From Aliiroseovarius pelagivivens (GTDB lineage: Bacteria; Pseudomonadota; Alphaproteobacteria; Rhodobacterales; Rhodobacteraceae), in contig NZ_OMOI01000002.1 in NCBI RefSeq assembly GCF_900302485.1, positions 496,001-560,000 on the forward strand: a stretch of 64,000 nt of DNA. The letters run 5' to 3'. The notes below the pieces were generated by a model that saw only the letters and a program-made list of their open reading frames with translations, made no database searches and was not told the origin of the DNA. How positions within the stretch are numbered: position 1 is the stretch's first letter; each line of letters opens with the position of its first letter. The translations under genes and the position numbers were made by a program. Below are positions 17,779-26,594 of this stretch, in pieces.

Positions 17779-18870
17779 GTGCGCTTTCTTGTTCTATCTG
17801 TTGTTTTAGCCCTTTCCGCCTGTGCCCCGCGCGGCACAATTACCTATTTTCCCGGTGCCGGACAAACTGGTGACGTTCAAAACATCTTTGTCGCTTCCAC
17901 CCGTGAGCTTGACGAAGATGGTGCGCCGACCAGCAACCGAGGTGGTGAGCTGTTGTTCGGGCATGTTGGTGTTTCAATCCCGGAAAACCGCGAGCCCGGC
18001 GAGATAAACTGGCCGCATCGCGCGACCCCGGACCCCTCAGAACACTTCCTTGTCGACAATTACGAGCGCTTCGCATCGCGGCGCGCGTTTGAGGCTGCAA
18101 TGTCACGCACCTTGCGGGGACGGCGTGGCGAGGAACGTACCGCGACAGTATTTGTGCACGGCTTCAACAACCGTTTTTCAGAAGGGCTGTATCGTTTTGC
18201 ACAGCTAAACGCGGATCTCGATCTGCCCTTCCTACCTGTCCACTATTCTTGGCCCAGCGCCGGGCACCCTCTGGGCTATGGATATGACCGCGACTCGATG
18301 CTCTATGCGCGCGATGGGCTTGAGGCGACATTACGATCCGTCTCGCGGTCCGGCGTGGATGAGGTTTTGCTGGTCGGTCACTCAATGGGCGCGCTGTTGT
18401 CGATGGAGGCCTTGCGCCAAATGGCGATTGCCGATGGTCAGAAAGGGCTTAGCAAAATTGGCGGCGTGGTCCTGATCTCGCCAGATATCGATTTGGACCT
18501 GTTCAGACAGCAGGCAAAGCGCATCGGAAAGCTGCCTCAGCCCTTCTTTATCTTCACCTCATCGCGCGACCGCGCGTTGCAGCTCTCTGCACGACTGACC
18601 GGCCAGACAACTCGGCTTGGCAACACCACAGACGTGGCAGAACTGGCGGAATTGGATGTAACCCTTGTTGACCTGTCGGCCTTCAGCGACGGCGAGGCTG
18701 ACCACAGCGTCGCCTTCGCTTCGCCCGCGTTCTTGCGTCTGATCAACAGCATTCCAAACCTGTCGGCCGCAATCAGTGCCAGCCCAACCGTTCAGCCGGG
18801 ACTATTGCCCGGTACTGTCCTGGTGGTTCAGAACGCAACCCGCTTGGTGATCCCGAACGGCACACCCTAA
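17779..18870 (+). CDS. Alpha/beta hydrolase lipoprotein (DUF900 type)
   Basis: The 363-residue protein begins with GTG and a lipoprotein signal peptide ending LSAC, so Cys-15 is probably lipidated. The hydrolase domain has FVHGFNNRF, the strand SYSWPSAG-like segment HYSWPSAGHPLGYGYD and the nucleophile elbow VGHSMGALLSMEAL with Ser. These match the DUF900 family of esterase-like proteins. The substrate is unknown; location in the cell envelope is inferred from the lipobox. The last four bases overlap the convergent Smr gene. Confidence 0.85.
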   Translation: MRFLVLSVVLALSACAPRGTITYFPGAGQTGDVQNIFVASTRELDEDGAPTSNRGGELLFGHVGVSIPENREPGEINWPHRATPDPSEHFLVDNYERFASRRAFEAAMSRTLRGRRGEERTATVFVHGFNNRFSEGLYRFAQLNADLDLPFLPVHYSWPSAGHPLGYGYDRDSMLYARDGLEATLRSVSRSGVDEVLLVGHSMGALLSMEALRQMAIADGQKGLSKIGGVVLISPDIDLDLFRQQAKRIGKLPQPFFIFTSSRDRALQLSARLTGQTTRLGNTTDVAELAELDVTLVDLSAFSDGEADHSVAFASPAFLRLINSIPNLSAAISASPTVQPGLLPGTVLVVQNATRLVIPNGTP

Positions 18871-19469
18871 CGCCGCCTGCGCAGATAGACGTAGTACGCG
18901 CCTTGCCCGCCATGTTTCAGGTGGGCTTCTGTAATCTGCAGGACGTGTTGGCGCAGCGGTACAGTGTTCAGCCAATGCGGCACTTGATGACGCAGAACGC
19001 CGTGACGCACCGGGATCGGCCCTCCGTCATCCTTGTGTTTTCCTTTTCCGGTGATCACCAGAACAAGCCGTCGGTCGGCATCAATCGCGTTCAGGATAAA
19101 TCGAGTTAGCACCGGGTGCGCCTGCGCGATGGTCATACCGTGAAGGTCGATCCGCGCCTCGGGGGCAAGGCGGCCCTTTTTCATTTTACCAAAGGTGTTG
19201 CGATCCATCGCCACAGGATGCGTGGCGACCTGGTCGCGCATCGAGGGGGCCAGATCGTTGGGGTTTCCGGGCTTCTTTACCCTTTCACCCACGCGGAACT
19301 TCGGATGCGTTACTTTGACAGGCTTGGGTGGCTGTCGAATGGGTTCAGCTGGAATAGTGTCTATTTTTCCAACCGAGGGCTTCGGTGGGCGCAACCGTAT
19401 CGTGCTTTCCGTCACCTTCTGCCACAGGGCTTTGTCGTCATCGCTCAGTTTTTTGGGTCGCTTCGCCAT
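18867..19469 (-). CDS. Smr-domain protein
   Basis: The 200-residue protein ends with a Smr domain (about 115-200) containing RIDLHGMTIAQAHPVLTRFI and VITGKGKH, the DLHG and TGKG signatures of MutS2/Smr-type nucleases. The N-terminal part is basic and Pro-rich (KPVKVTHPKFRVGERVKKPG). Single-domain Smr proteins may act as nicking endonucleases on DNA or RNA; the role in this group is not known. ATG at 19469 is one base after the mltA stop, so it is likely in an operon with mltA and the Tim44-like gene. Confidence 0.88.
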   Translation of the reverse strand: MAKRPKKLSDDDKALWQKVTESTIRLRPPKPSVGKIDTIPAEPIRQPPKPVKVTHPKFRVGERVKKPGNPNDLAPSMRDQVATHPVAMDRNTFGKMKKGRLAPEARIDLHGMTIAQAHPVLTRFILNAIDADRRLVLVITGKGKHKDDGGPIPVRHGVLRHQVPHWLNTVPLRQHVLQITEAHLKHGGQGAYYVYLRRRR

Positions 19470-19470
19470 A

Positions 19471-20499
19471 TCACTGATCCTCGGGCAGCAGCGCATAGGC
19501 GCGCTGGATGGGAAGCAGTACAAACATGCGCCCGTCGTCTTTGATCTTGCCCGCCAGCTTTCCGGCCTGATCCCCGGTGCCCCAGAAGATGTCAGCCCGC
19601 TGCGCGCCCTTGACCCGAGACCCCGTGTCCTGTGCCACCATCAAACGGCGGAACGGCTCGGCCCCGTCTTTTTCCAACCAGATCGGGGCGCCCAGTGGAG
19701 TATATTTCGGATCAACTGCCAACGACCGATGCGCCGTAATCGACCGGTTCATCGCCCCAAGCGGACCCTTACTGGCCGAAACATCACCGATCTTGCGAAA
19801 GAACACATACGAGGGGTTCGACATCAAAAGATCGTGCCCGGCCTCTGGGTTACGTCGCACCCAGTTGCGGATCACCGCCTGCGAGACTTGGTGTTCGTTA
19901 TACACACCGCGCCGGACCAGCTCTTTCCCAAGCGATTTGAAGCTGTGCCCGTTTGATCCGCCATAGCCCAGACGAATACTGCCGCCATCTGGCAAGCGAA
20001 TGCGCCCGGATCCCTGAATTTGCAGGAATTGAAGGTCCACCGGATCGGCAACCCAAGCGATCTCGAGCCCGCGACCCTTTATGGCGCCGCCTTCTTCGAT
20101 ATCGCGACGTGGCAGCCAGACTTGGCCGGTGGCTTCGGCAGGTTTGGCATAGACCGGATAACGATAGACCGATGTCTCATGCCGCGAGCCTTTCAGCTCG
20201 GGTTCAAAATATGCGGTGAATAGGGGGGCGTTGCCGTCTTCGATCAGCAGGGGGCGGAAGAACAGTTCGAAAAAGGCTTTTCCGTCGTCCTGCGTCTGCG
20301 CCAAGGCACAGATCGGGCGCCATTGCGGTTCATCCAGATCCCGGCAGGTATCCAGAAACACGCGCAGTGCGTCTTGATGGTTGTCATCTTCCCAACCATC
20401 AAGCTCTTCAAATGGAACCAAAGTGATGCGCGCGTCATCAAGACCCGCATAGGCGGGCACGGCCAAAAGGGCCAGCGCACATGCCAGCCCCCGAAGCAT
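19471..20499 (-). CDS. mltA: Membrane-bound lytic murein transglycosylase A
   Basis: MltA cleaves the glycan strands of peptidoglycan with formation of 1,6-anhydro ends. The 342-residue protein has a signal peptide ending PAYA, MltA domain features such as FTAYFEPELKGS and QIQGSGRIRLPDGG, and the C-terminal 3D domain with VAQDTGSRVKGAQRADIFWG, in which Asp of ADIFWG is the catalytic acid. Unlike E. coli MltA it has no lipobox Cys in the signal region, so it may be soluble in the periplasm. It overlaps the upstream Tim44-like gene by one base. Confidence 0.95.
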   Translation of the reverse strand: MLRGLACALALLAVPAYAGLDDARITLVPFEELDGWEDDNHQDALRVFLDTCRDLDEPQWRPICALAQTQDDGKAFFELFFRPLLIEDGNAPLFTAYFEPELKGSRHETSVYRYPVYAKPAEATGQVWLPRRDIEEGGAIKGRGLEIAWVADPVDLQFLQIQGSGRIRLPDGGSIRLGYGGSNGHSFKSLGKELVRRGVYNEHQVSQAVIRNWVRRNPEAGHDLLMSNPSYVFFRKIGDVSASKGPLGAMNRSITAHRSLAVDPKYTPLGAPIWLEKDGAEPFRRLMVAQDTGSRVKGAQRADIFWGTGDQAGKLAGKIKDDGRMFVLLPIQRAYALLPEDQ

Positions 20500-21158
20500 C
20501 AGCCACCCGTGGCGACAAGTTGCCAGTTCGGGTTGTCCGACCCCATGATGCGGGCGAAAGTCCAGATGTCTTTCTGGCGCTTCACTTCGTTGGGGTTGCC
20601 TTCGATGATGTCGCCACCCTTGTCGCGCACAACCGACGTCAGTTCGCCCACAAACCGCACAGTGATCTCGCCTTCGCGCGTGGTGGTGTCAAAAGCGGCT
20701 TCTTCCAGCTTTAGCTCGCGAATACCGACAAAGTTGGCTTCAACCGACAGGCCTTGCTCTTCACGCGCTTCAACAACGCTGGCGAAGGTTTCATAAACAT
20801 CATCCGACAGGAACGGCTTGATCTTTGACATGTCGCCGGCTTCGAAACCCATCAGGATCATTTCGTAAGCACCGCGCGCACCGCCCAGAAACTCGCCAAC
20901 ATTAAAGCTGGGTTCGTTTGTTTTCATGGCGGCCAGCGCCAAGGCCGACGGGCTGCCTTCTTCGGCGTGGTCAAGAATGTCCCGATCCGGGCCACCTTCG
21001 ATCACTTCAAGGCTGTTGCGATCCAGCCGTCGATCATCCTGACGCGGCACGACGGGTTTCTCGAACCCCTCGCGCGTGCCTAGCACATCGCGCAGGCGCA
21101 AAATCAAAAACAGGGCAATACCGGCCAGTACAAGAAGCTGGATCAGGGAAGAGCTCAT
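20499..21158 (-). CDS. Tim44-like membrane-anchored protein
   Basis: This 219-residue protein has one N-terminal transmembrane segment (about residues 6-22), a charged linker and a Tim44-like domain (about 80-219) with FLGGARGAYEMILMGFEAGD and LKPFLSDDVYETFASVVE. The domain is related to mitochondrial Tim44, which ties the import motor to the TIM23 channel. In alphaproteobacteria it lies next to secB and mltA, as here, and is thought to act as a membrane adaptor. It may link the membrane to SecB- or translocation-related work, but that is inference. Confidence 0.88.
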   Translation of the reverse strand: MSSSLIQLLVLAGIALFLILRLRDVLGTREGFEKPVVPRQDDRRLDRNSLEVIEGGPDRDILDHAEEGSPSALALAAMKTNEPSFNVGEFLGGARGAYEMILMGFEAGDMSKIKPFLSDDVYETFASVVEAREEQGLSVEANFVGIRELKLEEAAFDTTTREGEITVRFVGELTSVVRDKGGDIIEGNPNEVKRQKDIWTFARIMGSDNPNWQLVATGG

Positions 21159-21263
21159 GGATACCTCATTTCAAGCGCCATATGGAAACGCGTTCATCGG
21201 TGACATATGTAGGTGCAGTACCGGGCCAAGTCCACCGGTCACACGAAAAGGAGATCTTTTGCC

Positions 21264-21767
21264 ATGTGGCTTTTTGCGTTGTTCATCGCCGTACCCCTGA
21301 TCGAGATCGCCCTGTTCATACAGGTGGGCGGTGCGATTGGTCTATGGTGGACCCTTGCTATCGTTGTTTTGACCGCAATTGTCGGAACCCAGTTGATGCG
21401 CGCGCAGGGGGCGCTTGCGATGTCACAACTGCGTGACAGTTTCGGGCAGTTGAATGATCCGACCGAGCCTTTGGCCCACGGCGCAATGATCCTATTCTCA
21501 GGCGCATTGCTGCTGACGCCCGGATTTTTCACCGATTTCGTCGGGTTTGCCCTGCTGATCCCCGGTGTGCGCAGCGCTGTGTTCAAATGGGCGCGATCAC
21601 GTGTGCAAGTTCAAACGTTCTCGATGGGGGGAATGGCTGATCAAGATGTGCGCCGCCGGCCCGGACAGGAAGAAGACGTGATTGACGGGGATTTCACCGA
21701 TGTGACACCCGAGAAGCGTCCGACCCGCCCCGGCGTAGAGGGGCCGTCAGGCTGGACCAAACACTGA
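21264..21767 (+). CDS. fxsA: FxsA-family membrane protein
   Basis: The 167-residue protein has FxsA features: MWLFALFIAVPLIEIALFIQVG, TLAIVVLTAIVGTQLMRAQG and a GALLLTPGFFTDFVGFALLIPG loop, with three or four hydrophobic helices. E. coli FxsA relieves F-plasmid exclusion of phage T7; its normal function is unknown. The tail (about 120-167) is polar and Pro/Asp-rich. ATG at 21264 follows AAAAGGAGATC. It overlaps the convergent idi gene by 21 nt. Confidence 0.92.
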   Translation: MWLFALFIAVPLIEIALFIQVGGAIGLWWTLAIVVLTAIVGTQLMRAQGALAMSQLRDSFGQLNDPTEPLAHGAMILFSGALLLTPGFFTDFVGFALLIPGVRSAVFKWARSRVQVQTFSMGGMADQDVRRRPGQEEDVIDGDFTDVTPEKRPTRPGVEGPSGWTKH

Positions 21768-22268
21768 AGTCGAATGCTTCGCCATATAGATCTTCAGCCA
21801 CGGGGTGAATTGATCGGGGTTCTCCGCGATTTTCGTCTCTAGTTCGGCGCGATCCAGCCAGTCCACAGCCTGAACCTCGTCCGGGTTCAGGTCCAGATCT
21901 GGGCGGGTTTCGCAGTGAATGATGAACAGATCGACGACCTCGTGTTCGATCAATCCGCCGCCTACATCGGCACGATATTCCAGATTTTCGACCCATACCG
22001 GATCGACGCCCTTGATCCCAAGTTCCTCATCCAGCCGTCGAATTGCGCATTCACGCGGATCTTCGTCCCAATGCGGATGGGTGCAGCAGGTGTTCGCCCA
22101 CAGGTTCGGCGTGTGATATTTCTCGGCCGCGCGCTGCTGGATCAGCACCTGATCCTCGCAAATCAGAAATACTGACACTGCTTTGTGCCGAAGCCCTTTC
22201 ACATGTGCTTCAAGCTTTTCGACCGGGGTCAGGGTGCCGTCCACCCAAGTGGGGATCATCGTCGTCAT
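21747..22268 (-). CDS. idi: Type 1 isopentenyl-diphosphate delta-isomerase
   Basis: Idi interconverts isopentenyl and dimethylallyl diphosphate, the isoprenoid building blocks for ubiquinone, carotenoids and, in phototrophic roseobacters, bacteriochlorophyll. The 173-residue protein has the NUDIX-like fold with NTCCTHPHWDEDP (catalytic Cys and metal-binding His) and the RRLDEELGI and VVDLF elements (Glu of the second active site in HEVV). Start is ATG at 22268 (MTTM); an inner Met (residue 4) is possible. No photosynthesis genes are in the window. Confidence 0.94.
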   Translation of the reverse strand: MTTMIPTWVDGTLTPVEKLEAHVKGLRHKAVSVFLICEDQVLIQQRAAEKYHTPNLWANTCCTHPHWDEDPRECAIRRLDEELGIKGVDPVWVENLEYRADVGGGLIEHEVVDLFIIHCETRPDLDLNPDEVQAVDWLDRAELETKIAENPDQFTPWLKIYMAKHSTSVFGPA

Positions 22269-22310
22269 GCGGCGCTGATAGCCTCAAATTTCATCTGACG
22301 AAACCCTTTG

Positions 22311-22339
22311 TTGAGGGTCCCCGCCCAACCTGCTAAGGA
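22311..22339 (+). promoter_or_regulatory. Possible secB promoter
   Basis: TTGAGG (22311-22316) and TAAGGA (22334-22339) are separated by 17 nt and lie 34 nt before the secB ATG, which follows GAAGGAGA. Confidence 0.35.
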
Positions 22340-22372
22340 CATTTCCGACAGTTTTTCCCGAAGGAGACAACC

Positions 22373-22864
22373 ATGGCCGACGAAGCCACAACGCAGACGC
22401 CCCCCGTTCAACCCAAAATGCAGGTTCTGGGTCAGTTCATTCGCGATATGTCGTTTGAAAACATTCTGGCGCAAAAAGGCGTTCAGGGTGAAGTTCAGCC
22501 CGACATCAACGTCGAAGTTGCGCTGGACGCCAAAAAGCGCCCGACGGATCACCAGTATGAAGTGATCACGAAATACACGATCGGCTCGAAAAACAAGGCA
22601 AACGGCGACCAGCTGTTCCTGATGGAGCTGGAATATTCGGGCATCTTCCACGTTGAAAACGTACCGGAAGAGCAGCTGCACCCGTTCCTGATGATCGAAT
22701 GCCCGCGCATGCTGTTCCCGTTTGTGCGCCGCATCGTGTCGGACGTCACCCGTGACGGTGGCTTCCCGCCGCTGAACCTGGACACCGTCGACTTCCTGGC
22801 CCTGTACCGTCAGGAAATCGAACGCCGCGCCGCAGCCGAGCAGGCAAACTCGCCTGTAAGCTAA
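22373..22864 (+). CDS. secB: Protein-export chaperone SecB
   Basis: SecB keeps secretory precursors unfolded and hands them to SecA. The 163-residue protein has the SecB pattern: QFIRDMSFENIL near residue 20, LFLMELEYSGIFHVENV, LLMIECPRMLFPFVRRIVSDVTRDGGFPPL and DTVDFLALYRQ. ATG at 22373 follows a strong AAGGAGA site. In alphaproteobacteria it lies near the origin next to dnaQ and the Tim44-like gene, as here. Confidence 0.97.
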   Translation: MADEATTQTPPVQPKMQVLGQFIRDMSFENILAQKGVQGEVQPDINVEVALDAKKRPTDHQYEVITKYTIGSKNKANGDQLFLMELEYSGIFHVENVPEEQLHPFLMIECPRMLFPFVRRIVSDVTRDGGFPPLNLDTVDFLALYRQEIERRAAAEQANSPVS

Positions 22865-22876
22865 CGTGCCAAGAAG

Positions 22877-23608
22877 TTACTGAAACTTCTTCCAAATTGC
22901 GCCGTCGCCCAGCTTTTCCACAAAAGCATCATGGGCGGCGGTTTCTTTTTCGCTGATCCGCAAGGGCAGAGGTTCAGGACGCGGGCGTGGGCGCCAATCG
23001 TCATTTGCGCCGCCATCACCCGAAGACGCCTGATTACCGGCCAGAACAAGGTCGGGCTGCCGTCCGCCGATCAGTTCCAAATAGACTTCAGCCAGAATTT
23101 CACTGTCCAATAGCGCGCCGTGAAGCGTTCGTGACGAGTTGTCGATCGCATAACGGCGGCACAACGCGTCCAACGACGCGGGCGCGCCGGGAAACTTGCT
23201 GCGGGCCATGGCAAGCGTGTCCAATGCGCGCTCCCACGGGATTTGCGGAAGGCCCATCCATTTCAGCTCGGCATTTAGGAATTTCATGTCGAAGCTGGCA
23301 TTGTGGATCACCAATTTGGCGTCGCCGATGAAATCCAAAAACGCTTGTCCGACCTCTTTGAAAACAGGTTTATCCCTCAGGATCACTTCGCCCGGTTCGG
23401 CGGGGCGGGGGCTGGCCAGAAGGTCCGGACCAATGCCGTGAACGCCAAATGCCTCGTCCGGCATACCGCGTTCGGGATTGATATACTGGTGATATGTCTG
23501 CCCGGTGGGCATGTGATTCATCAGCTCAAGACACCCGATTTCCACAATCCGGTCACCGCTTACCGGGTCAAAACCAGTGGTTTCAGTATCAAGGACGATC
23601 TCACGCAT
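22877..23608 (-). CDS. dnaQ: DNA polymerase III epsilon subunit (proofreading exonuclease)
   Basis: DnaQ is the 3'-5' proofreading exonuclease of the replicase. The 243-residue protein has the three exonuclease motifs: Exo I DTETTGFDP at residues 7-15, Exo II HNASFDMKFLN and Exo III HGALLDSEILAEVYLELIGG, with the DEDDh His and Asp. The C-terminus (about 180-243), which binds polymerase alpha, is variable. It overlaps coaE by eight bases and heads a block ending at maf that is read away from the origin. Confidence 0.95.
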   Translation of the reverse strand: MREIVLDTETTGFDPVSGDRIVEIGCLELMNHMPTGQTYHQYINPERGMPDEAFGVHGIGPDLLASPRPAEPGEVILRDKPVFKEVGQAFLDFIGDAKLVIHNASFDMKFLNAELKWMGLPQIPWERALDTLAMARSKFPGAPASLDALCRRYAIDNSSRTLHGALLDSEILAEVYLELIGGRQPDLVLAGNQASSGDGGANDDWRPRPRPEPLPLRISEKETAAHDAFVEKLGDGAIWKKFQ

Positions 23609-24197
23609 CCAACTGTTCCTTCACATGTGCGATGACCTGATCCACCGCGGCTCGCGCGCCGTCCAATGTTTCGGTCGGGATGATCACATCCGCGCGGGCA
23701 CGTTTGTCGGCATCGGGCACCTGTTTGGCCAGAATAGTCTCGAATTGAGCTTCTGTCATGGTGCCACGTTCCAGAACGCGGGCGCGCTGAAGTTCTGCAG
23801 GGGCCGAGACGACGACGACCAGATCCACATGTTCATGCGCGCCGATTTCAAACAGAAGCGGCATGTCCAGAAGGACAATGGGGGAGGAGCTATCGGCTAG
23901 AAACTCTGCCCGATCCTGAGCAACCAGCGGATGCACGATCTCTTCCAGTTTTTTCAGCGCATTTGTGTCTTTCGACATCCAGTTTTTCAGCGCGTCACGG
24001 CTGACCGCGCCATCAAGGATCGCGTCAGGACAAACTGCCCGGATCGGCTCGACCGCCGCGCCGCCTACGTCATAGATCCGATGTACGGCCGCATCCGCGT
24101 CCCAGATCGGAACGCCAGCGTCATCGAACATTTTCGCGGTGGTGGACTTTCCCATCCCAATCGAGCCCGTCAGCCCGATGATATACGGCCCGCTCAT
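23601..24197 (-). CDS. coaE: Dephospho-CoA kinase
   Basis: CoaE phosphorylates dephospho-CoA in the last step of CoA synthesis. The 198-residue protein has the P-loop GLTGSIGMGKST at residues 8-19, DADAAVHRIY and VLLDMPLLFE motifs, and the lid region with QFETILAKQVPDADKRARAD. Its ATG overlaps the aroE stop by four bases, and its end overlaps dnaQ. Confidence 0.96.
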   Translation of the reverse strand: MSGPYIIGLTGSIGMGKSTTAKMFDDAGVPIWDADAAVHRIYDVGGAAVEPIRAVCPDAILDGAVSRDALKNWMSKDTNALKKLEEIVHPLVAQDRAEFLADSSSPIVLLDMPLLFEIGAHEHVDLVVVVSAPAELQRARVLERGTMTEAQFETILAKQVPDADKRARADVIIPTETLDGARAAVDQVIAHVKEQLDA

Positions 24198-25030
24198 GCG
24201 CCCAAAACCGCGTGGCGGAGGGCATCATCGACGGCGGGGCGCGTGCCGAACCAGCGCTCGAACCCCGGAACCGCCTGATGCAGCAACATTCCAAGACCAT
24301 CGACCACGTGACAGCCAGCGGCCTCGGCCTGTTGCAAGAAATCGGTTTTCAGCGGCGAATAGACCAGATCATTCACGACAGCGCCGGGCATCAGCCCATC
24401 CAGCGGCACGCGAAACTCGGGTTTTCCGGTCATACCCAACGACGAGGTGTTCACCACCGTCACCGCGCCATCCAGCATGTTGCCCGCCTTGACCCAGTCA
24501 TAGACAACGATCCGCGCACCGAATTCGGCACGCAAGGCATCCGCACGGGCACGGGTGCGGTTGGACAGGCGAATTTCGGGCACGCCAAGCTCGATCAGCG
24601 ATGCCAAAATGGCACGCGCCGCGCCGCCAGCGCCGAAAACGGCGGCCGGTCCAGTTTCCGGCGCCCATTCCGGCGCGGATTGGCGCAGGTTCTGTGTAAA
24701 CCCGTAGCCATCGGTGTTGTCTGCGTGGATCTTGCCATCATCGCGGAAGATCAGCGTATTCGCCGCCCCGATCAGCGCCGCGCGGTCTGTAACGATGTCG
24801 GCCATCTTCAATACGGTTTCTTTATGCGGAATGGTGACGTTCAGACCAACAAACCCGGCCTTTGGCAGCGTCCGAATGACTGTTTCCAGTTCATCAACCT
24901 CGACCCGCATCGGAATGTAGTGGCCCGCGATCCCCATAGTGTGCAGCCAATGACCATGCAGCCTTGGGGACAGAGAGTGCTCGATCGGGTTTCCAATGAC
25001 GCCCGCCAGGGGAATTCGTGTGTCGCTCAT
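24194..25030 (-). CDS. aroE: Shikimate dehydrogenase
   Basis: AroE reduces 3-dehydroshikimate to shikimate with NADPH in aromatic amino-acid synthesis. The 278-residue protein has the substrate site [19 protein letters not shown] with the catalytic Lys, NTDGYGF with the catalytic Asp, and the nucleotide loop [10 protein letters not shown], plus [11 protein letters not shown] that favours NADP. It overlaps maf by four bases. Confidence 0.96.
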   Translation of the reverse strand: MSDTRIPLAGVIGNPIEHSLSPRLHGHWLHTMGIAGHYIPMRVEVDELETVIRTLPKAGFVGLNVTIPHKETVLKMADIVTDRAALIGAANTLIFRDDGKIHADNTDGYGFTQNLRQSAPEWAPETGPAAVFGAGGAARAILASLIELGVPEIRLSNRTRARADALRAEFGARIVVYDWVKAGNMLDGAVTVVNTSSLGMTGKPEFRVPLDGLMPGAVVNDLVYSPLKTDFLQQAEAAGCHVVDGLGMLLHQAVPGFERWFGTRPAVDDALRHAVLGA

Positions 25031-25626
25031 ATCTTCAGATCTCCTCGCACGATCAGATATGACAGAAGCTCGGTCAGGGGCAAACCCAACACATTGAAAT
25101 AGTCGCCGTCCACCTTGGCAAACAGGCGGACGCCTTCTTCTTCCAGCTTATACGCACCAACGGAATGGCGGATGCTATCCCAGTTCCGATCTACATAGTC
25201 ATCTATGTAAGTTATTGATAATTCACGCATTTTCAATCGAACAAGCCCAACATGCCGCCAGATTGGCTTGCCATCTTCATAAAGCACTGCGGCAGAAAGC
25301 AGCCGATGCACTTTGCCGGACATCGCCGCCAACTGCGCACGCGCATCTTCCGGGTCTTTTGGCTTGGACAACACGTTCTGGTCCAGCTCGGCCACCTGAT
25401 CACAGCCCAGCACCAGAGACCCCGGGTGTTTCTCGCTGATCTTACGGGCTTTGAACTCGGCCAGTGCGTCAGCAAGGTCGCGCGGGCTGGCGCCTTCAGC
25501 CTCAAGCGAGGCGCGGATCATCTCTTCATCGATGCGGGCGGGGATGATGTCGAAATCAATACCTGCGTTTCGCAACAGATCAGCGCGGATCTGCGAAGCG
25601 GACGCCAGGATCAGGGAAGCTGTCAT
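25027..25626 (-). CDS. maf: Maf-family nucleoside triphosphate pyrophosphatase
   Basis: Maf proteins hydrolyse nucleoside triphosphates and are linked to house-cleaning and cell-division arrest. The 199-residue protein starts [18 protein letters not shown] and has the CDQVAE and HRLLSAAVL motifs of the family. The ATG at 25626 is chosen because the longer ORF would run into the oriC region. It is the last gene on the left side of the origin and reads away from it. Maf and aroE flank oriC in other alphaproteobacteria such as Caulobacter. Confidence 0.93.
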   Translation of the reverse strand: MTASLILASASQIRADLLRNAGIDFDIIPARIDEEMIRASLEAEGASPRDLADALAEFKARKISEKHPGSLVLGCDQVAELDQNVLSKPKDPEDARAQLAAMSGKVHRLLSAAVLYEDGKPIWRHVGLVRLKMRELSITYIDDYVDRNWDSIRHSVGAYKLEEEGVRLFAKVDGDYFNVLGLPLTELLSYLIVRGDLKI

Positions 25627-25636
25627 GTGATAACCC

Positions 25637-25645
25637 TGTGGAAAA
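25637..25645 (-). promoter_or_regulatory. DnaA box, exact match
   Basis: Reads TTTTCCACA on the minus strand, an exact fit to TTWTNCACA, at the maf side of the oriC candidate. Confidence 0.65.
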
Positions 25646-25929
25646 ACTCTGTGTAATCCTGTTCTGGAATCGGCAGATAACTCGGCCCTCACCGGAACAG
25701 CTGGATAAGTCCGACCTTTACTAAGATGCTTTTCACAATTCTTCCACTGTTGGTTTTTGCCAAACGCCACCCGTGGGCGAATCTATTTCCTGCTATTTCA
25801 TCCCAGTACTTATCCCCAAGACGTTTTCTTGCAGAACCCTGTGAAACATGGCTTAAAGGATTCCGTCCAGATTCCGGTTCTTCAGTTGTCCACCTGTGAA
25901 CAAGTCACGGGATGGATCAATAATCCCCG

Positions 25930-25938
25930 TTATCCACA
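25930..25938 (+). promoter_or_regulatory. DnaA box, consensus match
   Basis: Reads TTATCCACA, the perfect high-affinity consensus, three bases before the AT-rich tract of the oriC candidate. Confidence 0.75.
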
Positions 25939-25940
25939 GG

Positions 25941-25985
25941 ACTAACAACAACATCATCTTTTCTTCTTCTTTATTTTATTTATGA
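25941..25985. other. AT-rich tract, likely DNA unwinding element
   Basis: The stretch following the perfect DnaA box is A/T-rich, with a strand bias of T and C on the plus strand (TTTTCTTCTTCTTTATTTTA). Origins have such tracts next to strong DnaA boxes. The hemJ ATG is 34 bases downstream. Confidence 0.6.
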
Positions 25986-26019
25986 AGATCGAAGCGGATA
26001 CTCAGATAAGAGGCTTAGA

Positions 26020-26469
26020 ATGGGTGAATTTCTGTCAGATGCGTATTTCTGGACAAAGTCGCTTCACATCGTATCCGTGATCGCTTGGATGGCGGGTCTG
26101 TTCTATTTGCCGCGCCTGTTCGTCTATCACGTCGAGGTCGTGGGATCGGGCAATGAAACCGACGATCTGTTCCAGACGATGGAACGTCGGCTTCTGAAAG
26201 CGATCATGAACCCGGCGATGATCAGCTCGTGGATCTTTGGTCTTTGCCTTGTCCTAACGCCTGGAGTGGTCGACTGGTCGCTGATTTGGCCGTGGACCAA
26301 GGGGTTCTCGATCCTGGCGATGACATGGTTTCACATGTGGCTGGCTGGACGGCGTAAGGATTTCATGTCGGGTACCAACACGCTGACCGGTCGTCGATAT
26401 CGTATGATGAACGAATTGCCGACGCTTTTGATGATCGTCATCGTCTTCTCGGTCGTGTTCAAATACTGA
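26020..26469 (+). CDS. hemJ: Protoporphyrinogen IX oxidase HemJ
   Basis: HemJ oxidises protoporphyrinogen IX to protoporphyrin IX, the step before HemH in heme synthesis. The 149-residue membrane protein (UPF0093/COG1981) has four or five transmembrane helices, the conserved His in SLHIVSVIAWMAGLFYLPRLF and ERRLLKAIMNPAM with the conserved Lys. It is the first gene on the right side of the origin. ATG at 26020 is used (weak TTAGA site before it). Confidence 0.92.
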   Translation: MGEFLSDAYFWTKSLHIVSVIAWMAGLFYLPRLFVYHVEVVGSGNETDDLFQTMERRLLKAIMNPAMISSWIFGLCLVLTPGVVDWSLIWPWTKGFSILAMTWFHMWLAGRRKDFMSGTNTLTGRRYRMMNELPTLLMIVIVFSVVFKY

Positions 26470-26594
26470 TTTTGTTGACTCGCCGACGTGCAGCGCGTAT
26501 CTGACCTGCTAAGCAGGCCGTCCGGCCATGCCCTTTTCCCAACTTGACATAGACCGCGTGTAAACGCCGTCATGATCCATTTCCGAGCATTTGC

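Larger units (their letters stand above)
25627..26019. other. Probable chromosomal replication origin (oriC)
   Basis: This 393-base gap between divergent maf and hemJ is the largest non-coding stretch of the window. It has two DnaA boxes that match TTWTNCACA exactly (25637-25645 and 25930-25938) and four one-mismatch boxes (25729-25737, 25810-25818, 25840-25848, 25895-25903). It also has four GANTC methylation sites (25667, 25779, 25859, 25870) and a T-rich tract at 25941-25985 that could unwind. In Caulobacter oriC likewise lies next to the maf-aroE-coaE-dnaQ-secB block. The call is an inference from sequence and gene order. Confidence 0.8.

Noticed and set aside
25981..26019. Small ORF within the oriC gap
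   Set aside because: Short open frames there have no ribosome site and overlap the DnaA boxes and AT-rich tract.
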